From the NCBI GenBank assembly GCA_004194705.1, contig SADC01001356.1, positions 1 through 64,000 of the forward strand: DNA of 64,000 nucleotides, read 5' to 3'. Below are positions 34,119 through 45,500 of the stretch, piece by piece (the stretch's first letter is position 1; each line of letters opens with the position of its first letter). Under the pieces are notes generated by a model. The model did no database searches, had not been told where the DNA came from, and saw only the letters and a list, made by a program, of their open reading frames with translations. The translations under genes were made by a program, and so were the position numbers. The stretch is from Ditylenchus dipsaci. Lineage: Eukaryota > Nematoda > Chromadorea > Rhabditida > Anguinidae.

Positions 34119-34362
34119 CTGTATATTCTCTATTAGAAGGCCCGGGCCTTATATTTTTCAACCCTAAAAAAGTCGGAAAAAATTTGGGTCGATTTCGAGA
34201 TTTTTGCGTGCTCAACCAAAATTTTAAAGTGGAATCAGGTAAGCTCGTGCTAACTAAGAAAACGCGAAAAACAGATTTGCGAATTTCTTTTTCTAGGCTG
34301 ATATATAGGTCCTCAAGGGAGGCCTTCTATTAGAGAGGGGCCTTCTAATAAAGAATATACGG
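34119..34362. mobile_element. CCGTATT-family MITE (244 bp)
   Basis: CTGTATATTCTCTATTAGAA on the left pairs with the right end up to ATATACGG, then TA. The interior has the family core (GTGCTCAACCAAAATTTTAA, AAGCTCGTGCTAACTAAGAA) and AGAAGGCCC iterations next to each end. Confidence 0.78.
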
Positions 34363-34884
34363 TAAGCATGTGGAAACCAAAAATAAAAAAATCTCATCAG
34401 AAGCATGAAACAAAAACGGCCTTAAAATTTAAGGCTTAAATCGACCATTTTTTTATAGTTTTTCGTTTGGCGCCAAATTTCCCTATTACACTAAGATTCA
34501 AATTTTGAAAGGGTGTGAACTGTTTGAAGTCGTATTTTAGATTCTGACTTCATATATTTATTTGATTTTCGCCTATTTATTTTTGTTCGGTGATTTTGCT
34601 TGTTATTTATACTTGATTGTATAAAAAAAAGTTGGCAAGTTGCGAAGGTTTAAACAAGGATGAAAAGAGTGCTGTCGAGGGGTAAGGTTTCGGTATTTTT
34701 GTAAAACTGACGTTTTTTCGCAATTTTGATTCGCATGATCATTTACAACCATATAATGAATATGACGCCAAGAAGCTTAGTTAGATTTTGAGTATAAGGT
34801 TGTAAATGATCGTGTAAATTGAAATTGCAAAATACGTCAGTTCCAAATATATTACAGGACAGTTTTAGGACAGCCCTGAGTAGG

Positions 34885-35230
34885 ATGGCAAGGAATCGGG
34901 CATGGTCGAATGTTTTTCGAATTTTAATCATGACTCGAGTTCTTTCTTTCTGTGTATGATAGCTCAAACAAAAGCCCAGAATCTCGGCTACATTTAGGTA
35001 TGTGAAACGTGTGACTTGTAGAAAAAAGGCAGAAAATTTCAATGAAAAAGGTCAAAGAAAGATCCCCAAAATGATTGATTTTCTGGAATTCAGCCTATTT
35101 TAATCTGGATACAAGACCCAATAGGTGTAAAACCCTGCGCTGATGATCTCGTTAGATAGTCGATAATATGAGGATCATTTTGACACTAAACTTGTGAGTA
35201 AAAAATGGAAAAAAATAAGGTGTGCGCCCA
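34885..35230. repeat. Dispersed repeat, copy 2
   Basis: This copy matches 9650-10200 (GTAGGATGGCAAGGA, TATGATAGCTCAAA-like, GAGGATCATTTTGACACTAA, GGTGTGCGCCCAGT). It lacks the insertion carried by copy 1 and most of its B-box end. It lies directly upstream of the NDPK-like gene. Confidence 0.65.
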
Positions 35231-35486
35231 GTTGTGGTCAAAACTGCGTTCAAACTATTCGCAATATAAGTTGTTCCCCTCCTTTAACCCCCAACTGGCC
35301 ACACGCCTTACTTAGAAAAATCGATTATGGAACTTTTCGCAAAACGTCATATTATCGAAAATTTCAGATACGAGACCTACACAAAATCCAGCAGCACTTT
35401 TCTAAACAAGAAAACAAAAATAAATCAAAATAGACTATGGACTTCAAAACAATTTCACCTGAATATCCAAACTTATTTTAGCTATC

Positions 35487-35982
35487 ATGAGCCAGAAAGA
35501 AAGCGTTTCATCTGAGGAAAAGTGCTTTGTCATCGTCAAACCTGATGCAATTGATCGTCGCCTGCAATACTTAATTCTCTCTCGTATAGCCAATATCTCG
35601 GGCTTGAAAAACCTGGGGATTGTGTTCCACGTTGCTTCGGTCGCCAATGTTGACGTTTATCTCGTCAATCAAAGGCAACTGTCAGCTGAAGATCGTCTGC
35701 GTCTGCGCACTTGGCTGACAACGGAGTCCTCGATTCTAACTCTATGGGAAGGAAAAGATGCTTGCAAGCTTGTGGGCAACATGAAAAGGGAAATTCGAAG
35801 ACAGTACTCCCAGACAAATGCAGACGGAAGCCTGGTTGACCCGATGAAGAACTTAAAAAAATCTGACAAAGAAAATCTGGATGATTTGAATCAAGTGAAA
35901 TATCGAATTTGTTGCTGTTAATTTGTTGTTTGTCAATTTGTTGCAGGATAAAGGTCGATTTAAAATTTTAAATTTAAAATGA
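35487..35982 (+). CDS. Divergent NDPK-like protein, probably non-catalytic
   Basis: Nucleoside diphosphate kinases pass phosphate between nucleotides through a histidine. ATG at 35487 opens 136 codons to 35894. A 52-base GT-AG intron then leads to a short last exon (35947-35982); reading through instead adds only VKYRICCC. Residues 11-24 (EKCFVIVKPDAIDR) match the first strand and KPD motif of NDPK domains. TLWEGKDACK matches the WEG motif. The active-site Asn-x-x-His-Gly segment is missing, so phosphotransfer is unlikely. The product could be a regulatory NDPK-like domain. The C-terminus is charged (KNLKKSDKENLDDL). Family assignment rests on two motifs and overall length. Confidence 0.6.
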
Positions 35983-36022
35983 ATGGAGGTCTCGTGCCCA
36001 TGTCGTTTGTTCTGTTTCTATT

Positions 36023-36232
36023 TTAGGTAAAATTTTCAATACCAAAAATGAAAACAACTGCAGAAAAAGAAAGGTACGAGACATGGCTTAAATCCAGACT
36101 GTAGACTCTAGACCAAACAGAAATCAGAATGACCAGAGCAAAAAAATTTACGTAGAACAGCGCGTCAGAGTTGATGCTCATTTTTCTTGCCATCGAAGCG
36201 CCAGGGCAGAAACAGGGCAAACGGGCTAACAT
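36023..36232 (-). CDS. Small open frame with one membrane helix (uncertain)
   Basis: A minus-strand frame of 69 codons contains SDALFYVNFFALVILISVW, which could be one membrane helix after a basic start (MARKMS). A possible 56-base intron with a good polypyrimidine acceptor interrupts the second half. No family is recognised. It could be a small membrane protein or chance. Confidence 0.22.
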   Translation of the reverse strand: MLARLPCFCPGASMARKMSINSDALFYVNFFALVILISVWSRVYSLDLSHVSYLSFSAVVFIFGIENFT

Positions 36233-36657
36233 GACGGCGAGCTTTTAGCAATGCTTGACATAATTTTCTGAAAAAAATGTAAAAGACAACGCAACGACAG
36301 AAACGTGACTCCCCTTGATACTTCCGGAAGTAGACTTTATCTCAAATTTGGAACTCCCGAGGTCGGTCATTATGATATGAATTGAAGTTACGTTCCATGT
36401 TTGAATAATATTGATCTGGAAGCTGGAAGCTATCGAGTTTGAAGGCCCGACGAACCTCTCGGCTTGACCGTTACTTTGCGGATGGTATGGTGAAGAATGA
36501 ATAAATTGAATGCCTTTACTTCGGATGTACCGAAGAATTTAAAGAAATCTTTGCTAAAAGGCACATTTGCTGAAAAAAATTGTTAAAGGCACTTTTGCTA
36601 AAATTTCTTTTGTTAAAAGCCTTTTCTGGTTCCTTTTGTGTCACAGACCCTAAAGTA

Positions 36658-36907
36658 CCGTAAATGTTCTAATAGAGCCCCGGGGGCTCTACTTTTCGAT
36701 CCCTTAAAAATCGGAAAAATTCGGAGTGGATCTCGATATTTTTGGGTGAAAATAAAAAAACTAAAAAGCAGATTTAGTAGAGCTCGTGGGAGTTAAGAAA
36801 ATGCAAAAAACGGCTTTGCAAAATGCTGTCTCTGCTTTGACATACAGACCCTCAAAGTCGAGAGGGCGGCTCTATTAGGAAGGGGGGCTCTATTAGAACA
36901 TTTACGG
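36658..36907. mobile_element. CCGTATT-family MITE (250 bp), TA-flanked
   Basis: The ends are CCGTAAATGTTCTAATAGAG and its complement, with TA on both sides. The AATAGAGCCCCGGGGGCTCT palindrome lies next to the left end. The interior has the shared core with AGAGCTCGTGGGAGTTAAGA. Confidence 0.83.
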
Positions 36908-36924
36908 TATTTCGAAAAATGCAG

Positions 36925-37245
36925 GTACATGGAATCGATCCTGTGACTTAAAAATCGACCCAACCACACTCACCATCGCATCACCGTAAAACCCCATGTG
37001 CACCTCCTCCCCCTAAGTGCATCATCTGGATAGTATCCAAACCATTTGAATAGTGCTCACATTATCCAGACCGGGGCTAACCACCTCATGGTACCTAAAC
37101 CACCTGGATACTGCTCCATCCATCTATACGGTACCCCAAACCTCTACCCCAAACCCCCTGTAGGGTACTCAAACTACTCGCATCTTATTGTCTCAAGAAT
37201 CGAGTATATAAAACATGCAGATGGAATCGAACCTGTGACATGGAA
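36925..37245. repeat. tRNA-like (SINE-type) B-box segments with GGTACC-rich repeats
   Basis: At 36930-36985 and 37205-37235 the minus strand reads GTCACAGGATCGATTCCATG and GTCACAGGTTCGATTCCATC, which are tRNA T-arm-like motifs. Between them are repeats of CCAAACC-x-CTGGATA and GGTACC words. These look like tRNA-derived SINE ends; I see no complete tRNA. Confidence 0.5.
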
Positions 37246-37591
37246 AAGTGAAAAAGGGGAATTTAAATTTTTCAGTCCGAATCAATTTTACTTATACAAT
37301 AATTTTGAAAGTCGAATGACGTGAATGGCGAGCCATCATCAGAAACTAAGACTCTTGGATAGTGACTGCAATAACCGAAACAGCAATTAGAAGTGGTTTG
37401 TTGCATGCGGAAAACTTCTGGTTATTTGGACAATCGACAATACACAGGAAATTTTTTCCCATGAAAGAACCAGGAAAGTTGACGTGGAATCTGTCCCAGG
37501 GATTAGTCGACTTTAGCCACAGATGATGAATGTTTTGATTGGGGTCTTTGCATGATTGGAGCATTCAGTGCAACCCTTAAAGGGCATACCC

Positions 37592-37778
37592 ACGCTAATA
37601 AGGAGTAGTGCCCGTGACTTCAAAATTTTTTGCTAATTATTGAACTTGGTTTCTAACAAAGCAAGGCCTAGAATTTAATTTTAGGTATGGTTTTGTTAGA
37701 AACCAAAGTGAAAAATCCGTACAGAAGTTCAATGATTAGGAAAAATTTTGAGTTCCGGGCACCACCACTTATTAGCGT
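37592..37778. mobile_element. MITE (187 bp) inserted in the gypsy remnant
   Basis: ACGCTAATAAGGAGTAGTGC pairs with the complementary ACTTATTAGCGT end. Inner arms with TCAAAATTTTTTGCTAATTA and CTAACAAAGC/GTTAGAAACC words form a hairpin. It interrupts the zinc-binding region of the retroelement remnant. Confidence 0.72.
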
Positions 37779-37940
37779 AAGCAAGCCCTTTTTACTGTAT
37801 TTTCAATATCAGAGAATAGGCCTGGCCAATAAACATAGTTTTGAGCAAGAGCCCTCATGCCTGGGTGACCTAGACGAAGTGTCTTCAAAACTCTATTTCT
37901 CAAAAAGAAGAAATGACGACTCTATCGTTTAATAGCAAAC

Positions 37941-39807
37941 TACCTTTGATTGCGTAGAGAGAACTTCTTTTAGTGAAGTAGGAAGACATAGGTCCCGGCT
38001 GTGAATAGTTCAAATGGTCAACCATTTTAATTATTGTGTAGAACTTTTGTTAGGAAGATATCGGACAGAATTTGATTTCCTTATCGCTAATGGACGCTTA
38101 AGGCCTTATTAGGCGCACAACTCGTAGCTCTTTCTAATTGCAATAAAAAAATTGAAAAGTGAAAAAAATCGTACAGTAAAACGCGTCTAAAGTCAAAGTA
38201 AAAGTTTCACTAAACTTTTTTTCGCGCCTTAAATATCCGGATCCTGTATTGCTTTTTCAAAATAGTTTTTTACAGGTTCGACCCACTGCCGCTGCAGAAC
38301 ACGATTTTTCGGATTTATAATATGCAGAACTCGCAAATAGATGTTTTGTTCGAAGATGCGAAATAATCTATAGGCTGGCCTGAAAAAAATCGGATTATGT
38401 TAAAAAATATCTCCTTGCCCCATCGATTTCCCCATCGAAAATCTATCACTGTAGTTTAGCTATCTGGGATACTAGTAACTTGAAAAACCCAATAGATATC
38501 CGTATCCTGTATTGCTTTCTTAAGATCTTTGCCAGACATCCGAGATTTTCAATCGCACTTCTTTCGGTTTCTCATGTCTTAAAAAAAGTTATGTACAATT
38601 TTATGATTCTTTGTGTGTTTTTGTGATCACTTCAATTAACCAAACCTAAGTTTTTTGCAAAACAGAAATATTTTTGACAAAAACACAAAACAATCCTACA
38701 ACTTTATTCTCGGCAATTTTAACACTTTTAAAGACTTTGCAGCAAAAACTAGTCTTCATCGTTCATATGTAAAAAAAACACTCAAATCACCCATTTTAAT
38801 TGCAAAGACACATACCACCTTAATCAAAAATTAATTCTAGCAAAAGTGCAAAAAAGGGCAAAGTCACACATACACATTTTATCAGTTTCATTATTTTTAC
38901 TTCTTTTGTTTTGCATTTATTGTGATTTTGAAATTGCAAATCAAAAAATTTAATTCTTAATTTTCTATACATTTTAATTTTAGCTTTTTATTTCTCAGTT
39001 TTTCATAGTTTAAAGATAAGAAGACTATATAAAAAATATAAATATAAAAAGACTTTGTTTATGTTAGGTTATTCGGAAACTTAGCGGAATTTCTTAATGG
39101 TGCCCTGTTATTTTCGTAAAAGCCCATAGAGTATTTTTCTCTAAGCCTATCTTTTTCGATTCCCTTGGTTCTTTTTCACCCCAATCCATTGCAATGTGGA
39201 TTATGCTGGCCAAATACCCTTGGTATTGTCAGCAAAAAAAGGTGTGAAATAGGTGAAAAATGAAAAAAAATTGGCTTAGAGAAAAATAATCTTTGGAGAA
39301 GGCGGGCACTTGGGTTGCTGTCTTGTACTTTTGGCGTTTCGGCTTTTGATTTTTTTTGCAATGAACAGACTTTTCAAACTTTTTGATTAAAAAATGACAA
39401 GAATTGACAAAAAAAAATCACCTCTGCACAGGGGTGTTTACAATAACATCTCACTCCAACTCTGATTGTGACCGATTCACAGCGGTTGTGTAATGTTCGA
39501 CCCTAATTTTTTTTGTTCATTTTTTATATTTTGCTAGAAATCAACACTTGCGGGGTAACTAAAGGAACGGGCAATTTGTGTGACTAGAATTTTTTTCGAT
39601 GACTCAGTGAATGAGGCCCGAAATTTTATGGCCCGAAATTTGGACCCCACCTGGTAGCATGTTGATTATATTGGTTGGTTTGGCCGATTTGAATGGATAA
39701 TTTGGGTTTCTGACTGCGCCATTTATCAAGAAAATTTTTAGCCAGCCAGGTCGAGTTAAACATTAAAAGTGATTTTGATCTGGAAAAAGCGAATTCATTG
39801 TTTTTAT
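37941..39807. other. No recognised gene
   Basis: About 1.9 kb of AT-rich sequence. A weak palindrome with CTAAGCC/GGCTTAG words lies at 39125-39290. No reverse transcriptase, LTR or splice-supported exon was seen. Confidence 0.35.
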
Positions 39808-40193
39808 AATGGCTTGTTCACATTTTTAGAGTTAGAGTTCGAGTTAAAGTTAAAGTTCGGATAAGAGGTATTCATGTACTCAAAAACCCAAACTCTAACT
39901 CGATGGTGTTCACGTACATCGAGTTAGAGTTCGAGGTCGAGCTTGAAAATTTTCATGTATATAGCTTAGATAGCTCAGAATCTCACCCCAAAGCCGTCTA
40001 AAGCCACTAAAAGTTAGTTTTTGGAGGATTTGCTACAAGGGAATCTAAGTTATATGCATGAACACCTTCAAATTTAACCTCGAACTCTAGCTCGAGGTAC
40101 ATGAACACCCTCGAGTTAGAGTTAGAGTTAGGATCAGAGGTGTTCACGTAACCAAATCCTGAACTCTAACTCTAACAACGTGAACGAGCCATA
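39808..40193. repeat. Foldback built on GAGTTAGAGTT units
   Basis: TGGCTTGTTCAC on the left pairs with GTGAACGAGCCA on the right. Both arms consist of iterated GAGTTAGAGTTCGAG and its complement, with GAGGT(A/G)TTCA(T/C)GT words between. It is another element whose arms are short tandem repeats. Confidence 0.75.
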
Positions 40194-40500
40194 ACGCAAA
40201 ATCATCCAGTTGAGGGACCGCTAAACTAACAAGAGTACCCTGCGGACTTGTTTTTCACTCGCAAATTAGAGTTTGGTATCATGGACAGCGACTTAAAATC
40301 AAATCTGTTGAGATCTCGGCCCATATGCCAAAACGTTGGAAAGAGAAAGCTCGTAAAGTAGTGAAAAACCACAGGGGGACCAAGGCAATTTTGAATTTAA
40401 ATGGGGCTTTATACAACTTTTTGGCCTATAGACCCGAGATCTCAACATATTTGATTTGGCTGGCAATAAGACCAAACTTTAAATTTGCGAGTAAAAAACA

Positions 40501-41140
40501 GGCTCTAGGTGAATTCGCCTACAAGTGAATTCGTCTACAGGTAAATTCGCCTACAACTCGAATTTTGATTTTTTCATTTCGATATTCATAATATTGTGAT
40601 TGTCATACTATTATGCACAGAAACGCGTTACCAAGAAGGTTTCTGAAGACTAAAGCATCGGTTTATCAACCCAAAGCTCCTCTCGAGTCATAAATAAAGC
40701 CATATATTTAGGCATTCTACCCCGTTTTGGTCACTGGAGCTAGGCAAAAAAGTCTCTATATGCATTTTATGATGAGGAGTATTTCTCGGAACCATGTCTA
40801 AGGTAAGTGAGTGCGCGCATCTCTAACCAACCAAGCCCCCTGCGACGCTTTCGGGGCGCAGGGGGCTTGGTTGCTTGGGGTTGAGATGCGCACACCCACA
40901 TACCTTAGACACAAATCACTCGAAAGTGACTCTGGATGCATAAAAACAATATGCATACCAGAGTTTCTTTATGCGGTAGGCCCCAGCTAACAAAACTATG
41001 TTCAAATCCTATCTTTTTGGTGTTTTTGAGGATATCTGTGTCCCTTTTTTGGTTAAATGGCGAATTTACTTGTAGGCGAATTTACCTGTAGGCGAATTTA
41101 CCGTAGGCGAATTTACCTGTAGGCGAATTTACCGTCGCCC
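40501..41140. mobile_element. MULE-like foldback (640 bp) with AAATTCGCCTACA iterons
   Basis: AAAAAACA flanks both ends (40493-40500 and 41141-41148). The left end starts GGCTCTAGGTGAATTCGCC and the right end complements as GGGCGACGGTAAATTCGCC. Each arm has three to five tandem copies of GTAAATTCGCCTACAG. The interior is the recurring GC-rich palindrome. There is no coding capacity. Confidence 0.75.
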
Positions 41141-42583
41141 AAAAAACAAGTTCACGAGGTTCCCTTGTAAGACAATTCTGTTTCTAACCACATAAAAAAT
41201 TCAAAAATACAACTTTAAAAACATAATTGTCAACAAAACGCCAGACAAAACTTAAATAAAAGCTTTTTATATTTTTTATTACTTTGAATATATTCGTGGA
41301 TTAATTTCCCACAAAAGCAAACATTCACCAACAAAACACCTATATATGTTACGTGTTTTTAAGCTTTTTTCAAAATAAAGTCAGTTGGCAGTACCAGTGG
41401 TAGCACTCGCCAATCGCCAATTGCTACCTGTTTATTATCTATAATTGGGGGGCCCTAAACCAAAGTCTGGCTTTCAATGTTTGGTCTCTAGCTAGCGGAG
41501 AAAGAGACAACACGTGCGAGCACCATACCCACACACATATATATTTTCTTCCTGTTTTTGTGTTATAATTTGTGTATGAACGATGATAGTAATCAATTGA
41601 TTTCCCTTTTCCTATACTTAAAATTTTTTTCTTTACACTTTTTATCAATTCTAAATAGCATGTGTTCGCCAAAACTATTTTGTGTGTAAGAAAGATGGCT
41701 GGCCCACTTCCCAATAATTATTAATAAAAAAAAAACCCCCAAAAAATATCTTGGTAGCTCAGTGTTTATCAGCGCCTCAGGCTTGCCAAACTGGTAAAAA
41801 ACAGTCTGTGAGCTTTTTCATGAGTCTATAAGTCTTTTTTTTTTGGCCGAGGGGTCAAATGCTAATTTTAGGCCTTAATGTAGGCATTTGACCGCCTGAA
41901 GAAAACCAAATTTTTGTTCGAAAGTGGAAAATCGGTTATTACAGGACCTAAGTTAAGCACAGTTAACGCATATATTGATTGGTAAAGCAGTTTGATATAT
42001 ATTTGCTCCTGCTTTTTATTTATTTTTCAATAAATAAATTTTTGAACATCGAGGCTGAGCCTCTCTGCCCGGGCATTTTGGCAGCGCCATTTTTTCCCAG
42101 GCATTTTGACTGTGGAATTTGGCCCCGAAACTCGACAAAATATGCCATTTACCCCTCAGTTGCGCTTTTTTAAGGCACTTTTTAGGCCTTTAAGGGCAAC
42201 ATTCCACAGCAAGAGTGCTCCGGGCAGAGTGGCACAGTTAAAATGCCCAGGACAAAATAGAACAGCCAGAATGCAATTTAAATTATTTAGCAATTTAAAT
42301 TCTTGTCATTATTCAACTAGTTTAAGGCTCCCTAATTTGCTGATTTTTCATAATTTTGCTGATGTTGACGCATAAATGCTGGATCAAAAAATCGGCATTG
42401 TTCGAGCGATTTTGCTGATTTTTATCCCAAAATGCTGATTTTGGAAGATTTTTAGTTTGAGTTGACTAGACAGGAATTTTTTTTTGAAAATCAAGGTAAA
42501 AAAGTTCAAGACCCAGAGAGTGCAGGAGTAGCGTGGACTTGACTGTGAAATTGTTTAATTCTAACTTTATTATAATTTCAGGA
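41141..42583. other. No gene; small palindromes upstream of the lipase gene
   Basis: AT-rich sequence with a degenerate inverted pair around TGCCCGGGCATTTTGGC (42068-42260). A 5' non-coding exon or promoter of the lipase gene may lie here but cannot be identified by eye. Confidence 0.4.
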
Positions 42584-45500
42584 ATGACCATCGATTTCTC
42601 ACAGGCCAACTTGTCATTTGCCGGCTGCGGCTTTTTGTGCATATATCATGCTGGAGTGTGTGCTGCTCTAAGAGAATATGCCCCACAATTGACCAAAAAC
42701 CGTATTTACGGCGCTTCAGCCGGCTCCATAGCAGCTGCTGGACTGATCTGTAATGTTTGTATTTCGGAAGCAACAAGTGCTATTCTGCAAGTGGTCTGTG
42801 AGGTGAGCCCTTTCAATTGTTTTTTTTTATTGTTTATTATCAATCAGCAGAGAAGAATTGTTTTTTGCACGGTCTGAGAAACCTTGCTGCACAAAAACAG
42901 CTGAATAAAATGTGAAACATTTGCTGCACAATAACAGGAATTTGCAATGGTTACAGCAATATTTCGTTGGCAAGAATTCAATTTATAAATTCTCCTAAAA
43001 ATAAATTATCAAAAATTATGTTTTTTTAAACCTTTGAAAATGAGAAAAATTAATTTTTTAGGTGCGGGAAGACATTTTTAATGGATCATGCCAGTGCGTT
43101 ACATAGAAAAACCGCGGAGACTAGTGAATTTTTTTTGGATGATTTTGTTTTACCGTATTTCCTCTAATTAACCACACCCTCTCTAAAAAACCCACCCCCC
43201 AACTTTGAGAACCTATATCTCAACTCAGAGATTTTTGGGCTAAAGTATAGAATGTGTGAAACGCCCGAAATCGTCCAAAATGATGATTTTCGGGAGTTTT
43301 GACCACTAAAACGTGCTTAAAACACGTTTTCAGGTGGCGGAAGACCACTTTTGGACATAAAATTTTTTTGACCAAAAATTGACTTTTTGTCCTGGTCCCC
43401 TTTATGTGTCAAAATTGTCAAATTCAAAATGTTTTTATATATTCAAAATTTATTCGGCGTATGAAAGAAATAAAAATCCTCCCCGTGTTACTTATACAGA
43501 AGTTCGGTCAGCCCTTGTCCCGGACATGTCGACTCCCGGGCTTTCTTTTTTAAAGCAGCGTAGAGCCGTTAGGCTTTAGGCTTAGGTAATCTGGTAATAC
43601 AGGTTAGAGATATTGCTTCTTGTTTGTTTATCGGCTGCTGGGATGTGTCTTTCTTTTCCATTCAAAAAATTCTAGTTTTTTATTTGTTTACTGCACATTG
43701 CTTAGGCTTAGAATTTGACAATTTTTGACACATAAGGGGGGACCAAGACAAAAAGTGAACTTTTGGTCAAAAACTTTTTATGTCCAAAAGTGGTCTTCCG
43801 CCACCTAAAAACGTGTTTTAAGCACGTTTTAGTGGTCAAAACACCCGAAAATCATCATTTTGGACGATTTCGGCCGTTTCACACATTCTCTACTCCTACC
43901 GATTTTTGAGATTTCAAAGCTGTTTATTGCGTTGTTTTAACTTTCACAAACTCGGCTGATTTCACTTTTAAGATTTTGGTTGAGCACCTGAAAATCTCGA
44001 GATTGACCTCAAGTTTTCAGATTTTGAAGGGGTTGTAAAATAAACCCACGTGTGGGGTAATTAGAGGAAATACGGTAATCAAGTTTTGTATAAAATCGGA
44101 TGTAGACTATCTCATACAGTCAACCACTGATTTAACGTCCCGAAAATGGACTAATTTGGTCAGTTTGACTTAAATTCAGTCAAAGTGAACCCTCGAAATA
44201 GCGTCACCTTCGATTAAACGTAACTTTAGGTCCGGTCCCTGGGGTTGACGTTAAATCGAGATTGACTGCGATACTTTTCATAAAAGGCAGAAGAAGTTAA
44301 AAATATTGATGATACTGACATTAAAAGCCTGCGAGAAAGAAAAAGCTGCTGGTCACCACTTTAACCTTTTAAAACGCAGAGGGTACCACTTTAAAGGGAT
44401 GCTCGCCACCGATGGGAATATTTTGAAGGGCGATTACCAATAATTATTTTGAAATGCTACTTTGTTGAGTATCCTACGGGGAATTAGTAATCAAAAACAT
44501 CACCATTTTTTAATGTCATCGGTGGCCTAGTGAAAAGGTGGCGGCGGACTGTAAAAGTTGGGTAAACGGCCAGTTCGACCCGTTTTTGTTTTAGGCTTAG
44601 GCAAGGGTAGGCCAGCGTATGTTAGGAGGGTCTCAAAAATGATGCCCGAATTTCAAAAAAGTTAAAAAGTATGCTTGGGGACCTTCCTTGTCACAAAATG
44701 ATCATTTTAAAAATGGAGCGAACTGGCCTGTCTCCTAAAAGTTGGTCGCTGGTTTGATTCCCACTGGAGGTGTAGTTTTTCTTCGACTTTTACATAATCG
44801 CGCCAAATGAGTTCTCGTTTGAATTTCGCTGGTCCCGCCTTTCAAAATATTTCCATCGGTGAATAGCAATGCCTCTTTAAAAGGGCGTACCAGCGCGTTA
44901 CACTGCAAATTATTGCGGGGACCAGAAACTTTTCTTAAAATCGTCAGTTTTTTACTCGTTCCAACTCAAATCTGACAATTATGACCTTATCCTACTTTTA
45001 AAAAGTAGGCAGAAAACTTTCGTCGGATCAGGTAAAACGCTTATAGAAAAAACAGTTAAGAGAGAAACAAATTTCTGGTCCCCGCCTTAATTGCAGTGTA
45101 ACGCGCTGGTACGCTTCTTTAAATAGCTTTTTTAGTTACCTTGTTTATTCCGGAGCTTTTTTTAAATGTTGTGTAAGATAACGAAACAATTTTTTTACCG
45201 CTTTTTAAGGGAAAAATTCCGAAAATGTAAAAATTGCCGCATCGGTAACCTTGTCTCTAACTCTTAAAGTCTGGAGCTGAAAAAAGAAACCATTTGAAAA
45301 TCATCCTGAAGTCATCTAAAAGTGCTGATTTTGGTTTTTATTGCATTTTAAGCATAAATAAATTAGCACTTCCGGGTCTTAATCAGCCAAATCAGACCAC
45401 TTGGGACCGCCTGGCTTAGAGGCTATACCAATAATTTTGAACAGAGATTTAACTTTTTATCAGCGAAATTTTAAAATAGATAGAGTATCAAAATATTTGC

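Larger units (their letters stand above)
36395..37940 (-). pseudogene. Ty3/gypsy retrotransposon integrase remnant, broken by insertions
   Basis: Three minus-strand blocks occur in pol order. The 37936-37785 block has the zinc-binding region (LRLGHPGMRALAQNYVYWPG). The 37590-37330 block has the integrase core (PWDRFHVNFPGSFMGK, then VSDDGSPF). The 36545-36400 block has SSPYHPQSNGQAERFV. A MITE at 37592-37778 splits the first two blocks. A SINE-like segment and the MITE at 36658-36907 separate the last two. Stops and frame changes are present inside blocks. No reverse transcriptase or LTRs were recognised nearby. It is a dead fragment. Confidence 0.85.
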
